DNA from: Nocardia asteroides
GTDB lineage: Bacteria; Actinomycetota; Actinomycetes; Mycobacteriales; Mycobacteriaceae
Direction of reading: 5' to 3'
Assembly: GCF_021183625.1 (NCBI RefSeq)
Contig: NZ_CP089214.1
Location: forward strand, 6,324,001 to 6,388,000
DNA length: 64,000 nt
Shown: piece by piece, positions 17,039-25,076 of the stretch
Layout of the letters: every line of letters begins with the position of its first letter
Numbering within the stretch: the stretch's first letter is position 1
Notes under the pieces: generated by a model
The model's input: the letters and a program-made list of their open reading frames with translations, nothing else
The model's database searches: none
Told to the model about the DNA's origin: nothing
Program-made: the position numbers and the translations under genes

Positions 17039-17066
17039 AGTTGCCACTTCGGCAAACAAAGTTGCC
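17039..17066. promoter_or_regulatory. AGTTGCC direct repeat and dyad, probable XRE-cupin operator
   Basis: AGTTGCC occurs at 17039-17045 and 17060-17066, 21 bp apart (two helical turns), and the first copy forms the dyad TTGCC-ACTTC-GGCAA (17041-17055). The sites lie between the divergent regulator and flavoprotein genes, 20 bp from the regulator start. Confidence 0.5.
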
Positions 17067-17113
17067 GCTTTCCTAGGTCGGCGGGCACCCTCGGAGCCGA
17101 GGAGGTGGTCAGG

Positions 17114-18085
17114 GTGACCGAAGAATTGCGGGACGACTACGACGTGGTGGTGATCGGTGGCGGCGCCGCCGGGCTGAACGGGGCGCTCATGCTGGCGCGC
17201 TCGCGGCGCTCGGTGCTGGTGATCGACGCGGGCGCGCCGCGCAATGCCCCGGCGGACGGGGTGCACGGCCTGCTGGCCAGGGACGGGACCCCGCCCGCCG
17301 AGCTGGTGGCGCGCGGGCAGGCCGAGGTGCGCGGGTACGGCGGGCAGATCGTGCGTGGCGAGGTGCGCGAGGTGACCCGCGCGGGCGACGGCTTCACGGT
17401 GACGCTCGCCGACGGTCGGGCGGTGTCGGCGCTGCGGCTGCTCGTCGCGACCGGGCTGGTTGACGAGTTGCCGGAGATTCCAGGGGTGCGCGAGCGGTGG
17501 GGGCGGGACGTGCTGCACTGCCCCTACTGTCACGGCTGGGAGGTGCGCGACCGGGCGATCGGGATCATCGCCACCGGGCCGAACGCGGTGCACCAGGCGC
17601 TGCTCTTCCGGCAGCTGAGCGCCGACGTCACGGTGTTCGCGCACACCGCGCCGCCCGGCGCCGAGCAGGTCGAGCAGCTCGCCGCGCGCGGGATCGCGCT
17701 CGTGCCGGGCACCGTCGAAGAAGTGGTGATCGCCGATGACCGGATCACCGGGGTGCGGCTGGGCGACGGCACCGTGCTGTCGCGCGAGGTGATCGTGGTC
17801 GGGCCGCGCATGGTGGCGCGCGGTGGGCTGCTCGCCGGGCTCGGGCTGGCGACCGAGGAGCACCCGTCCGGCATGGGCGAGACTGTGCCCGCCGACGCCC
17901 TCGGCCGCACCGCGGTGCCTGGCATCTGGGTCGCGGGCAACGTCGCCGACCTCTCCGCGCAGGTCGGCGCCGCAGCCGCGGCCGGGGCGATGGCGGGGGT
18001 GCAGATCAACGCCGACCTGGTGCTGGCGGAGACGCAGGCCGCGGTCGAGCTGCACCGCGCCGGTACGTCGGTGGCCGCCGGATAG
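17114..18085 (+). CDS. Thioredoxin-reductase-like FAD/NAD(P) oxidoreductase
   Basis: 323 residues from GTG 17114, with AGGAGG eight bases upstream. FAD site VVVIGGGAAGLNGAL, redox Cys pair C136-PYC-C139 in LHCPYCHGWE, NADPH-region IGIIATGPNA and C-terminal GIWVAGNVAD are present. The CPYCHGWE version occurs in stand-alone thioredoxin-reductase relatives rather than the CATC form of housekeeping TrxB; related enzymes act on dithiol natural products or unknown thiols. The adjoining XRE-cupin gene is its likely regulator. No thioredoxin gene is adjacent. Confidence 0.87.
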   Translation: MTEELRDDYDVVVIGGGAAGLNGALMLARSRRSVLVIDAGAPRNAPADGVHGLLARDGTPPAELVARGQAEVRGYGGQIVRGEVREVTRAGDGFTVTLADGRAVSALRLLVATGLVDELPEIPGVRERWGRDVLHCPYCHGWEVRDRAIGIIATGPNAVHQALLFRQLSADVTVFAHTAPPGAEQVEQLAARGIALVPGTVEEVVIADDRITGVRLGDGTVLSREVIVVGPRMVARGGLLAGLGLATEEHPSGMGETVPADALGRTAVPGIWVAGNVADLSAQVGAAAAAGAMAGVQINADLVLAETQAAVELHRAGTSVAAG

Positions 18086-18185
18086 CGGTGACCGGGGCCG
18101 CCTCGGCAGCGTCCCGAATCGCCCGCGCCGGGTTCGCGGCGGGTCGGCGGCGCTGGTGGTGCCTCAGCCGGGCGCAACAGCTCGG

Positions 18186-18228
18186 CCCGGCCGTAGCCCT
18201 CGACCCGGCCGTACCCGGCCCGGCCGTA
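18186..18228. repeat. Three copies of CCCGGCCGTA
   Basis: CCCGGCCGTA occurs at 18186-18195, 18204-18213 and 18219-18228 in the 144-bp gap between two convergent genes. The spacing is 18 and 15 bp. No function is evident; the rest of the gap is GC-rich sequence with no gene. Confidence 0.6.
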
Positions 18229-18229
18229 C

Positions 18230-19273
18230 TCAGCCCAGCCGGGGGATGATCTGCGGCAACTCGACGCTGCTGCGGATCCCCGGCCCGGCCGCGCACACCG
18301 CCGCGACCACGTTCACCGCCCGGTTGGCGGTGAACGCGGGCGAGACCGCCGCCATCCGCTCCAGCGGCACCGCGAACCGGAGGTCGACCTCGAGCGGGGC
18401 GTCGCCGCGCACCGAGATGTGCCAGCCGGTGTCGCCGATCGGCCACTCGACCGCCAGATCGGGGGTGCAGTACCAGGTGGCGCGGAAGGTGAGCAGCGGC
18501 GCGCCCGCGCGGATGCCGTTCACGGTGATGCGCTGCGCGGCGACGGTTCCCGCCGGGATGGTGCCCGCCGCGATCCGCACCTCGGTGCGCGCCGTCGCCA
18601 GCTCGGCGTGCGCCACCACGTCGTCCAGCACCAGCCCGAGCGCCTCGGCGACCAGCCGCAGCGAGGGCCCGAAGCTGCTCAGCATGTGCGGGGCGAGGAA
18701 CTCGCTCACCGCCGTCTGCTCCCGCCCGAACCCCATCACGTCGAAGAGCAGCTCGGGCGAGTCCCGGCGGGAGAGGTCGGCGTACTCGTCGATGACGATC
18801 CCGGTGAGCTCGCGCTGGATCGAGGCGAGCACCAGCGGCACCGCCTCGGTGATGAACCCCGGACTGCTCCCGGTGCTGTGCAGCGTGCTCCCGCCCGCCG
18901 CGCAGGCCGCGGTGACCCGCTCGCGCAGCGCCGGCTCGGTGCTCGCCGGATGGTGGAAGAGCCCGCAGGTCGTCACCACGTCGCTGCCTGCCGCGAGCAG
19001 CGCGCAGACCTCGTCGGCGTCGAAGGCGAGCGGCATGTAGAGGACGCAGTCCGGGCGCAGCGCCAGCACCTCGTCCAGGGTGCCGACCGCCGCGATGCCG
19101 ATCGGCGCGATCCCGGCGAGCTCGCCCGCGTCCCGGCCGACCTTCGCGGGCGAGTGCACGCGCACGCCGACGAGTTCCAGCCCGGGGTGCGCGTGCACCG
19201 AGCGCAGCGCGTAGCCGCCGATGGTTCCGGTCGCCCACTGCACGACACGCAGCGGGGCGGGGGGTTGCGTCAT
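18230..19273 (-). CDS. NAD(P)-binding dihydrodipicolinate-reductase-like dehydrogenase
   Basis: 347 residues. The N-terminal RVVQWATGTIGGYALRSV and the LVGVRVHSPAKVG segment form the DapB-like Rossmann fold, and the C-terminal half is the longer domain found in 2,4-diaminopentanoate dehydrogenase-like proteins of actinobacteria. It is too long and too different to be lysine-pathway DapB. Homologues are frequent in mycobacterial and nocardial lipid or steroid catabolic clusters, but I know of no firm reaction. It lies 7 bp after the SDR at 19281-20114 and is surely co-transcribed with it. Confidence 0.78.
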   Translation of the reverse strand: MTQPPAPLRVVQWATGTIGGYALRSVHAHPGLELVGVRVHSPAKVGRDAGELAGIAPIGIAAVGTLDEVLALRPDCVLYMPLAFDADEVCALLAAGSDVVTTCGLFHHPASTEPALRERVTAACAAGGSTLHSTGSSPGFITEAVPLVLASIQRELTGIVIDEYADLSRRDSPELLFDVMGFGREQTAVSEFLAPHMLSSFGPSLRLVAEALGLVLDDVVAHAELATARTEVRIAAGTIPAGTVAAQRITVNGIRAGAPLLTFRATWYCTPDLAVEWPIGDTGWHISVRGDAPLEVDLRFAVPLERMAAVSPAFTANRAVNVVAAVCAAGPGIRSSVELPQIIPRLG

Positions 19274-19280
19274 GGAAACC

Positions 19281-20114
19281 TCAGTCCAGGAAGAGATCCG
19301 GCGTCGGGTTGGCGCCGCCGCCGTAGCGGGCCAGATCATCGATCCCGGCGTAGACCGAGACGGCGTCGGCGTCGAGGAAGCAGTTGCCGGTGACCGACTT
19401 CGCCTGCTGCGTCACGATGGCGACCGCCGCGTCCGCCATGATCCGCGGGCTGCGCGCCGCGGCCAGCTGGTTCTCCGCGTCCGGCAGCGCGGCCACCGCC
19501 GAGGTGGCGATGAAGGTCTGCGGCCACAGGCAGTTGAAGGCGATCCCGGCGTCGGCGTACTCGGCCGCCCAGCCCTGGGAGAGCAGCGTCATGCCGTACT
19601 TGGAGAGCGTGTAGACCGGGTGCGCGCCGAGCCAGCGCGGATTCAGGTTCACCGGCGGCGCGATGGTGAGCACGTGCGGGTTGGCCGAGTCCCGCAGGTG
19701 CGGCAGGGCGGCGGCGGTGAGCAGGAAGGTGCCGCGCAGGTTGATGTCCTGCATCAGGTCGAAGCGCTTCGGGCTCAGCTCGTGCGTCGGCTCGGTCGCG
19801 ATGGCGGAGGCGTTGTTCACCACGACATCGATGCCGCCGAACCGCTCGACGGCGGTCTGCACCAGCCGCGCCACGTCCTCCTCCCGGCGCACGTCGCCGA
19901 CGACCGCCGCGGCCCTGCCGCCCGCCGCCTCCACCTCGGCGGCCGCGGTGTGCACGGTGCCTGGCAGCCGGGGGTGCGGCTCCGCGGTCTTGGCCAGCAG
20001 CACCACGTTCGCGCCCTGCTCGGCGGCGGCCACCGCGATGGCGAGGCCGATGCCCCGGCTGGCGCCGGAGATCACCACGGTGCGATCGAGCAGCGGACGG
20101 TCCTGGTCGGGCAT
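19281..20114 (-). CDS. HSDL2-like short-chain dehydrogenase
   Basis: 277 residues. VVISGASRGIGLAIA binds cofactor, VVNNASAI follows, and the region LTIAPPVNLNPRW plus YTLSKYGM is diagnostic of HSDL2-type SDRs. The usual catalytic Ser of this family (in a T-[LI]-S-PP context) is Ala here, while Tyr and Lys are kept. CLWPQTFIATSAV and GNCFLDADAV are also family-like. It begins the two-gene minus-strand unit with the DapB-like gene, and its promoter region is shared with the LLM gene at 20221. Confidence 0.85.
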   Translation of the reverse strand: MPDQDRPLLDRTVVISGASRGIGLAIAVAAAEQGANVVLLAKTAEPHPRLPGTVHTAAAEVEAAGGRAAAVVGDVRREEDVARLVQTAVERFGGIDVVVNNASAIATEPTHELSPKRFDLMQDINLRGTFLLTAAALPHLRDSANPHVLTIAPPVNLNPRWLGAHPVYTLSKYGMTLLSQGWAAEYADAGIAFNCLWPQTFIATSAVAALPDAENQLAAARSPRIMADAAVAIVTQQAKSVTGNCFLDADAVSVYAGIDDLARYGGGANPTPDLFLD

Positions 20115-20132
20115 GGTTCTCCTCGCGGCGGC

Positions 20133-20147
20133 GGTATTGGCATTCTC
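20133..20147. promoter_or_regulatory. Degenerate copy of the GAGAAT-N3-ATTCTC operator
   Basis: A perfect right half-site ATTCTC at 20142-20147 lies in the 106-bp gap between divergent genes; the left half (GGTATT) matches only three of six bases. It may be a weak site of the regulon found at 21647, 27510, 29583, 36406 and 48543. Confidence 0.3.
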
Positions 20148-20220
20148 ATTTTCTGGAAGTAGCATATCCGTCAATGAACAACCACGTGCAAAATTGGTCT
20201 CGGACCTGGTGGGAGGCACC

Positions 20221-21177
20221 GTGCGCATCGGCGTGATGATCGGTCCGGAGAAGGGCGATTCCGGCCGCAAGCTGGAGCGCATGCTGCGCGACATCGAGTG
20301 GGCCGAATCGGCGGGAATGGACACCGCCTGGATTCCGCAGATCCCCACCGATTTCGACGCGCTCATCACCATCGCGGCGATGGGGCTGAAGACATCGCGG
20401 ATCGAGCTCGGCACCGCGGTGGTGCCGCTGCAGGCGCAGCACCCGATCGCGCTGGCCAGGCAGGCGCTCTCCGCGCACGCCGCGGCGGGCGGGCGGCTCG
20501 CGCTCGGCGTCGGGCCGTCGCACCACTGGATCGTGCGGGACATGCTCGGGCTGCCCTACGAGAAGCCTGCCGCCTACTCCCGCGACTACCTCGACGTGCT
20601 GAACGCCGCGCTGCGCGGCACCGGCTCGGTGGACGTGGAGAACGACACCTTCACCGTGCACAACCCGCTGGACCTGGGCCCGGTGGCGCCGGTCCCGGTG
20701 CTGATCGCCGCACTCGGCCCGGTCATGCTGCGGATCGCGGGCGAGCGCACCGACGGCACCGTGCTCTGGATGGCCGACGAGCGCGCCATCGAGCACCACG
20801 TGCTGCCCAAGATCAGCAAGGCGGCCGCCGACGCGGGCAGGCCCGCGCCGCGGATCGTGGCCGGGCTGCCGGTCTGCCTCTGCGCCGCCGACCAGGTGGA
20901 CGAGGCGAAGGCGCGGGCCAACCGGATCCTCGGCGAGGCCGAGGTCTCGCCGAACTACCAGCGGCTGCTGGAGCAGGGCGACGCCCGCGACATCGGCGAC
21001 CTCTGCATCGCGGGCGACGAGGAGACCATCGCCGCCGGGCTGCGCCGCTACGCCGAGGCGGGCGCCACCGACCTCTCCATCCGGCTGCTCCCGATCGGCG
21101 ACGATCGGGACACGCTGGTGGCGTCCAAGCGCCGCACCAGGGAGATGATCGCGGTTCTCGCCCGCGAACTGCGCTGA
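20221..21177 (+). CDS. F420-dependent LLM-class oxidoreductase
   Basis: 318 residues from GTG 20221, preceded by GGGAGG. RIGVMIGPEKGDS, MDTAWIPQIPTDFDAL, IELGTAVVPLQAQHPIALARQAL and LGVGPSHHWIV are hallmarks of coenzyme F420-dependent LLM reductases of Mycobacteriales. These transfer hydride between F420 and a carbonyl, alcohol or double bond; the substrate is open. It is divergent from the HSDL2-like SDR with 106 bp between and convergent with the ferredoxin gene, and stands at the left edge of the catabolic island. Confidence 0.87.
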   Translation: MRIGVMIGPEKGDSGRKLERMLRDIEWAESAGMDTAWIPQIPTDFDALITIAAMGLKTSRIELGTAVVPLQAQHPIALARQALSAHAAAGGRLALGVGPSHHWIVRDMLGLPYEKPAAYSRDYLDVLNAALRGTGSVDVENDTFTVHNPLDLGPVAPVPVLIAALGPVMLRIAGERTDGTVLWMADERAIEHHVLPKISKAAADAGRPAPRIVAGLPVCLCAADQVDEAKARANRILGEAEVSPNYQRLLEQGDARDIGDLCIAGDEETIAAGLRRYAEAGATDLSIRLLPIGDDRDTLVASKRRTREMIAVLARELR

Positions 21178-21272
21178 GCGAGTGCGCCTTCCGGCGTCGA
21201 CCTGCCCGAATGCGGATCGGTCGGCGCCGGGACGCGTGCACCGTCGTGCGGCCCCGGGGCGGGGAAGGGGCC

Positions 21273-21295
21273 GTCGGCGGGCCGCTCCCGCCGAC
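21273..21295. terminator. Hairpin between convergent genes
   Basis: GTCGGCGGG-CCGCT-CCCGCCGAC is a perfect 9-bp stem with a 5-base loop, 11 bp from the ferredoxin stop and 95 bp after the LLM stop. It can serve both strands; no T-tract is present. Confidence 0.5.
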
Positions 21296-21306
21296 AGCGG
21301 GCGCTG

Positions 21307-21609
21307 CTACTCGTAGTCGACCGTGATGTCGGCGGTGTCCGGCACGGCCTGGCAGGTGAGGATGTACCCCTCCTCGACCTCGTCCTCGGCCAGCGCCTCG
21401 TTCTGCCGCATGGTGGCGTGCCCCTCGGTCACCACGGCGATGCAGGTGGCGCAGTTGCCCTGTTCGCAGGAGAACGGCGGGCTGAGCCCCGCGCGCCTGG
21501 CGGTCTCGAGCAGCGTCTCGCCCGAACGCCGCGGCACCGCCGTCTTCCTGCCGTTCAGGATGACGGTCACGGTGCCGTCCGTCGGACCTGAAGAACTGGG
21601 ACTCGCCAT
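21307..21609 (-). CDS. Plant-type [2Fe-2S] ferredoxin
   Basis: 100 residues. The cluster ligands are C48, C53, C56 and C86 (SCEQGNCATC and ILTC), the spacing of plant-type ferredoxins. The ATG at 21609 is chosen because AGGAGG lies six bases upstream; the ATG at 21615 touches the ribosome-binding site. It lacks the flavin reductase domain present in KshB-like reductases, so it needs a separate reductase. It is divergent from the acyl-CoA ligase, and the palindrome at 21647-21661 lies between them. Since the Rieske oxygenase at 48600 carries the same palindrome, this ferredoxin is a candidate electron donor to it. Confidence 0.9.
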   Translation of the reverse strand: MASPSSSGPTDGTVTVILNGRKTAVPRRSGETLLETARRAGLSPPFSCEQGNCATCIAVVTEGHATMRQNEALAEDEVEEGYILTCQAVPDTADITVDYE

Positions 21610-21646
21610 GAACATCCTCCTCCTGGTACGTATATTCTAATGCAAA

Positions 21647-21661
21647 GAGAATTACATTCTC
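21647..21661. promoter_or_regulatory. Regulon operator GAGAAT-TAC-ATTCTC (perfect)
   Basis: A perfect 15-bp dyad in the AT-rich promoter region between the divergent ferredoxin and acyl-CoA ligase genes, 38 bp from the ferredoxin start and 24 bp from the ligase start. Further ATTCT half-site at 21634-21638. Same motif as at 29583 and 48543. Confidence 0.75.
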
Positions 21662-21685
21662 ACCTATGCGACGGGAACTTCCAAG

Positions 21686-23086
21686 ATGGCGGCTGACGGG
21701 ACGCTCCTCTTCGAGGATCGCGCCTACACCCGGCCCGAGCTGAGCGCGCTCGCGGCCGGGTTGGCGGCCGAGCTGGCGGCCCGCGGCGTCCGCGCGGGTG
21801 ACCGGGTCGCGCTCATGTCCGGCAATCGCCCCGAGTTCGTGATCGCGGTGCTCGCGGTGTGGCGGCTACGCGCCGCGGTCGTGCTGCTGAGCCCGGCCTG
21901 GAAGGCGGGCGAGGTCGCGCACGCGCTGGCGATCACCGAGCCCGCGCACGCCGTCGGCGACAACGGTGAGCTGGCCGCGCGGCTGCCGATGCGGCACCTG
22001 GACGAGCCGATCACCCCGGCCGAAGCGGTGGACGCCGCGCCCGATCCGGACGCCGACGCGGTGCTGGTCTTCAGCTCGGGCACCACCGGGCTGCCGAAGG
22101 CGGTGCGGCACACGCACGGCTCGCTCGCGGTCGCGGTGCGGCAGTGGATCGAGGTGCTCGGGCTGACCGCCGCCGACCGGCTGCAGATCGCCACGCCGCC
22201 CTCGCACATCCTCGGGCTGCTCAATATCCTCACCGTGCTGGAGGCGGGCGCGAGCATGCGGCTGCACCGCCGGTTCGACCTGGACACCGTGCTCGGCACC
22301 ATCGCCGCGGAGCGGATCACGGTGGAGATGGCGGTCGCGCCGATCGCGCTCGCCCTCGCCGCGCACCCGGAGCTGGAGCGCTACGACCTGAGCTCGCTGC
22401 GCTACATCATGTGGGGCGCCACCCCGGTCACCGCCGAGGTCGCCGAGCGGGTCACCGCGCGCACCGGCGTGCCGTGGCTGCCCGCCTACGGCGCCAGCGA
22501 GCTGCCGGTGATCGCCTGCAACCCGCTGACCGGAGCCCGGCTGGACACCGTCGGCCGCGCCGCGCCCGGCGTCGAGATCCGGGTGGCCGAGCTGGGCAGC
22601 GGTGCACCGCTGCCGCCGGGCGAACTCGGCGAAATCCAGTGCCGCGCCGCCTCGATCATGGCCGGATACCTGCCGGACTCCGAGAACGCGAGCGCCTTCG
22701 CCGACGGCTGGTACCGCACCGGCGACGTCGGCCTGGTCGACGCCGACGGCTGGATCCGGCTCACCGACCGGGCCAAGGAGATGATCAAGGTGCGCGGCTT
22801 CCAGGTCGCGCCCGCCGAGATCGAAGCCGTGCTGCACGGCCACCCGCAGGTGCACGACTGCGCCGTCTTCGGCACCCCGGACGAACGCGACGGCGAGGCC
22901 GTCGTCGCCGCCGTGCGCGCCGACGGCGTCACCGCCGATGAGCTGATCGCCCTGGTCGGCACGCACCTGGCCGGCTACAAGCGGCCCCGCCGGGTCGTGT
23001 TCGTGCCCGAGATCCCGCGCCTGCCCTCCGGCAAGGTGCTGCGCCGAGTCCTCGAGGAGCGCTATGGACGTCCGACTGACCAGTGA
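21686..23086 (+). CDS. Acyl-CoA synthetase (AMP-forming)
   Basis: 466 residues. Adenylation motifs are intact: FSSGTTGLPKAV (P-loop), AYGASELPV, WYRTGDVGLVDADGW, and the C-terminal Lys in LPSGKVLR. It converts a carboxylic acid to its CoA thioester with ATP. The protein is short at the N-terminus compared with most FadD proteins (about 500-540), beginning almost at the substrate-binding domain strand LLFEDRAYTRPEL. It opens a plus-strand operon of ligase, two acyl-CoA dehydrogenases and an enoyl-CoA hydratase; the next gene starts 23 bp before this one ends. The operator at 21647-21661 lies just upstream. Confidence 0.9.
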   Translation: MAADGTLLFEDRAYTRPELSALAAGLAAELAARGVRAGDRVALMSGNRPEFVIAVLAVWRLRAAVVLLSPAWKAGEVAHALAITEPAHAVGDNGELAARLPMRHLDEPITPAEAVDAAPDPDADAVLVFSSGTTGLPKAVRHTHGSLAVAVRQWIEVLGLTAADRLQIATPPSHILGLLNILTVLEAGASMRLHRRFDLDTVLGTIAAERITVEMAVAPIALALAAHPELERYDLSSLRYIMWGATPVTAEVAERVTARTGVPWLPAYGASELPVIACNPLTGARLDTVGRAAPGVEIRVAELGSGAPLPPGELGEIQCRAASIMAGYLPDSENASAFADGWYRTGDVGLVDADGWIRLTDRAKEMIKVRGFQVAPAEIEAVLHGHPQVHDCAVFGTPDERDGEAVVAAVRADGVTADELIALVGTHLAGYKRPRRVVFVPEIPRLPSGKVLRRVLEERYGRPTDQ

Positions 23087-23999
23087 GCAGCGGCAGCTGC
23101 GCGATGCCGCGGCGAAACTCGCCGACGACCTCGGCCCCGGTTCGGTGGCCGAGCTGGACGACGCGAAGCGGCTGGCCCGGCTGGAGAAGGCGGTGAGCAC
23201 CGCGGGCTGGCGCACGCTGCGCTCGGACGGCGCCACCGGCGTCGAGGTCGCGCTCGTCGCCGAGGAGTTCGGGCGCGGGCTGGTCGACGTGCCGTTCCTC
23301 GGCCCGGTCCTCGCCGACGACCTGCGCGGGCCGGTCGACGGCTTCGCGACCATCGGGCTCGGCGGCCGCGCGATCGACATCGCGGTGCCGGGTGGCGCCC
23401 CCGACCGTCCCGCGGATGCCGCCGGGCGGCAGCGGGTGCTGCTGCTCGACGGCCGGCAGCTGCTCGCCGCCGAGGTGGGGGAGCGGCTGCCCGGCGCCGA
23501 CCTCACCCGGCACACCGCCGAGATCACCGGCACCACCGAGCAGCTCGGCGAGCTCGCGCCCGAGCGGATCACCCAGTGGCAGGCGCTCGCCGTCACCACG
23601 ACCACCGCCGACCTGCTCGGCGCCGCGCGTGGCGTCCAGGATCTGGCCGTCGAGTACGCGCGGATGCGCGAGCAGTACGGCCACACCATCGGCTCGTACC
23701 AGGCCGTCGCGCACCTGCTCGCGGAGAGCAGGGCGCTGATCGAGGGCTCGATCAGCGTGCTCAGGCACGCCGCCTGGGCGGTGGACGAGCTGCCGCCCGC
23801 CGAGGCGCTGCGCGCCGCTCGGATCGCCAAGATCTACACCGCCCGCGCCGCGCGCACCGTCTGCGAGACCTCGATCCAGGTGCACGGCGGCATCGGCAAC
23901 ACCTGGGAGTGCCTCGCGCACGTGTTCCTGCGCCGGGTGCTCACCTCGACCGAACTGTTCGGCGTCCGTCTGGAGGAGATCGACCATGGACTTTCGTGA
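23064..23999 (+). CDS. Acyl-CoA dehydrogenase, short subunit of a probable heteromer
   Basis: 311 residues, shorter than the usual 380. The N-terminal helical domain (LTSEQRQLRDAAAKLADDL) and the C-terminal domain (ARMREQYGHTIGSYQAVAHLLA, IQVHGGIGNTWE, LRRVL) are present but the middle flavin-binding beta domain is reduced. Mycobacterial steroid-type enzymes work as alpha2beta2 complexes of one full and one reduced subunit encoded side by side. The partner is the gene at 23986, which overlaps it by 14 bp. It probably contributes structure or part of the FAD site. Confidence 0.87.
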   Translation: MDVRLTSEQRQLRDAAAKLADDLGPGSVAELDDAKRLARLEKAVSTAGWRTLRSDGATGVEVALVAEEFGRGLVDVPFLGPVLADDLRGPVDGFATIGLGGRAIDIAVPGGAPDRPADAAGRQRVLLLDGRQLLAAEVGERLPGADLTRHTAEITGTTEQLGELAPERITQWQALAVTTTTADLLGAARGVQDLAVEYARMREQYGHTIGSYQAVAHLLAESRALIEGSISVLRHAAWAVDELPPAEALRAARIAKIYTARAARTVCETSIQVHGGIGNTWECLAHVFLRRVLTSTELFGVRLEEIDHGLS

Positions 24000-25074
24000 T
24001 TCGCCCGCGGAGGCCGAGTTCCGGGCGCGGCTGCGGACCTGGCTGGCCGGGGTGGCCGGCGAGTTCCCGTCCTCCGGCGACGCGTACTGGGCGCGCGCGG
24101 GCGAGTGGCACCGCGCGCTCTACGGCGCCGGGTTCTTCGGCCTCTCCTGGCCCGCCGAGTTCGGCGGGCACGCGCTTCCCCCGGTCTACGACGTGATCCT
24201 GGACGAGGAGCTGGCCGCCGCGGGCGCCCCCGCCCGGCCCAGCCTCGGCTACCTGGTGGTCGGGCTCGGCAGGCACGCGAGCCCCGAGCTCCAGCAGCGC
24301 TTCCTGCCCGGCATGATCGACGGCACGCAGCGCTGGTGCCAGGGCTTCAGCGAGCCGGGGGCCGGCTCCGACCTGGCCTCGCTGCGCACCACCGCCACCA
24401 GGGACGGCGACGACTACGTCCTGCACGGCCACAAGATCTGGACCAGCTACTCCGACGTCGCCGACTGGTGCCTGCTGCTGGCCCGCACCGACCCCGACGC
24501 GCCGCGGCACCGCGGCATCTCCGGCTTCATCGTGCCGATGAAGCAGCCCGGGATCGAGCAGCGCCCGCTCACCATGATCAGCGGCGTCACCAAGGAATTC
24601 GGGCAGGTGCTCTTCGACGGTGCCCGGGTGCCCGCCGCGCAGATGGTCGGCGCGCCCGGCGACGGCTGGAAACTGGCGATGACCGTCGTCGGCCACGAAC
24701 GCGAGCCGTCCACGCTCGGCTTCGCCGCCCGCTACGCGAAGACGGTGCGGCAGTTGCAGTCCCGGGTGGACGGCCCGCAGCCGGAGGAGCTGGCCTGGGC
24801 CGCCGTGCAGACCGAGATGCTGCGGCTGCACGTCCGGCGCAGGCTCTCCGAACAGCTCGACGGCGTCACGCACGGCCCCGACGGCTCGCTGGACAAACTG
24901 CTCATGACCTGGGTCGAGCAGTCCGTCGGGCACGCCGCGCTCACCGTCGCCGGGACCGGCGACGAGGAGATGCTCGGCCACTACCTCTACAGCCGGGCCC
25001 AGAGCGTCATGGGCGGCACCTCGCAGATCCAGAAGAACATCATCGCCCAGCGCATTCTCGACCTAGGAGCCTGA
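23986..25074 (+). CDS. Acyl-CoA dehydrogenase, full subunit of a probable heteromer
   Basis: 362 residues. CQGFSEPGAGSDLASLRT contacts FAD and substrate; GHKIWTSYSDVADWCLLLART forms the middle domain; the C-terminus ends MGGTSQIQKNIIAQRILDLG. The Glu of the usual EGT motif is Gly here, as in FadE subunits of steroid-type alpha2beta2 enzymes, where the base sits elsewhere. It should introduce the alpha-beta double bond in the CoA ester made by the upstream ligase. It overlaps the preceding gene and is followed after 2 bp by the enoyl-CoA hydratase. Confidence 0.9.
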   Translation: MDFRDSPAEAEFRARLRTWLAGVAGEFPSSGDAYWARAGEWHRALYGAGFFGLSWPAEFGGHALPPVYDVILDEELAAAGAPARPSLGYLVVGLGRHASPELQQRFLPGMIDGTQRWCQGFSEPGAGSDLASLRTTATRDGDDYVLHGHKIWTSYSDVADWCLLLARTDPDAPRHRGISGFIVPMKQPGIEQRPLTMISGVTKEFGQVLFDGARVPAAQMVGAPGDGWKLAMTVVGHEREPSTLGFAARYAKTVRQLQSRVDGPQPEELAWAAVQTEMLRLHVRRRLSEQLDGVTHGPDGSLDKLLMTWVEQSVGHAALTVAGTGDEEMLGHYLYSRAQSVMGGTSQIQKNIIAQRILDLGA

Positions 25075-25076
25075 TC

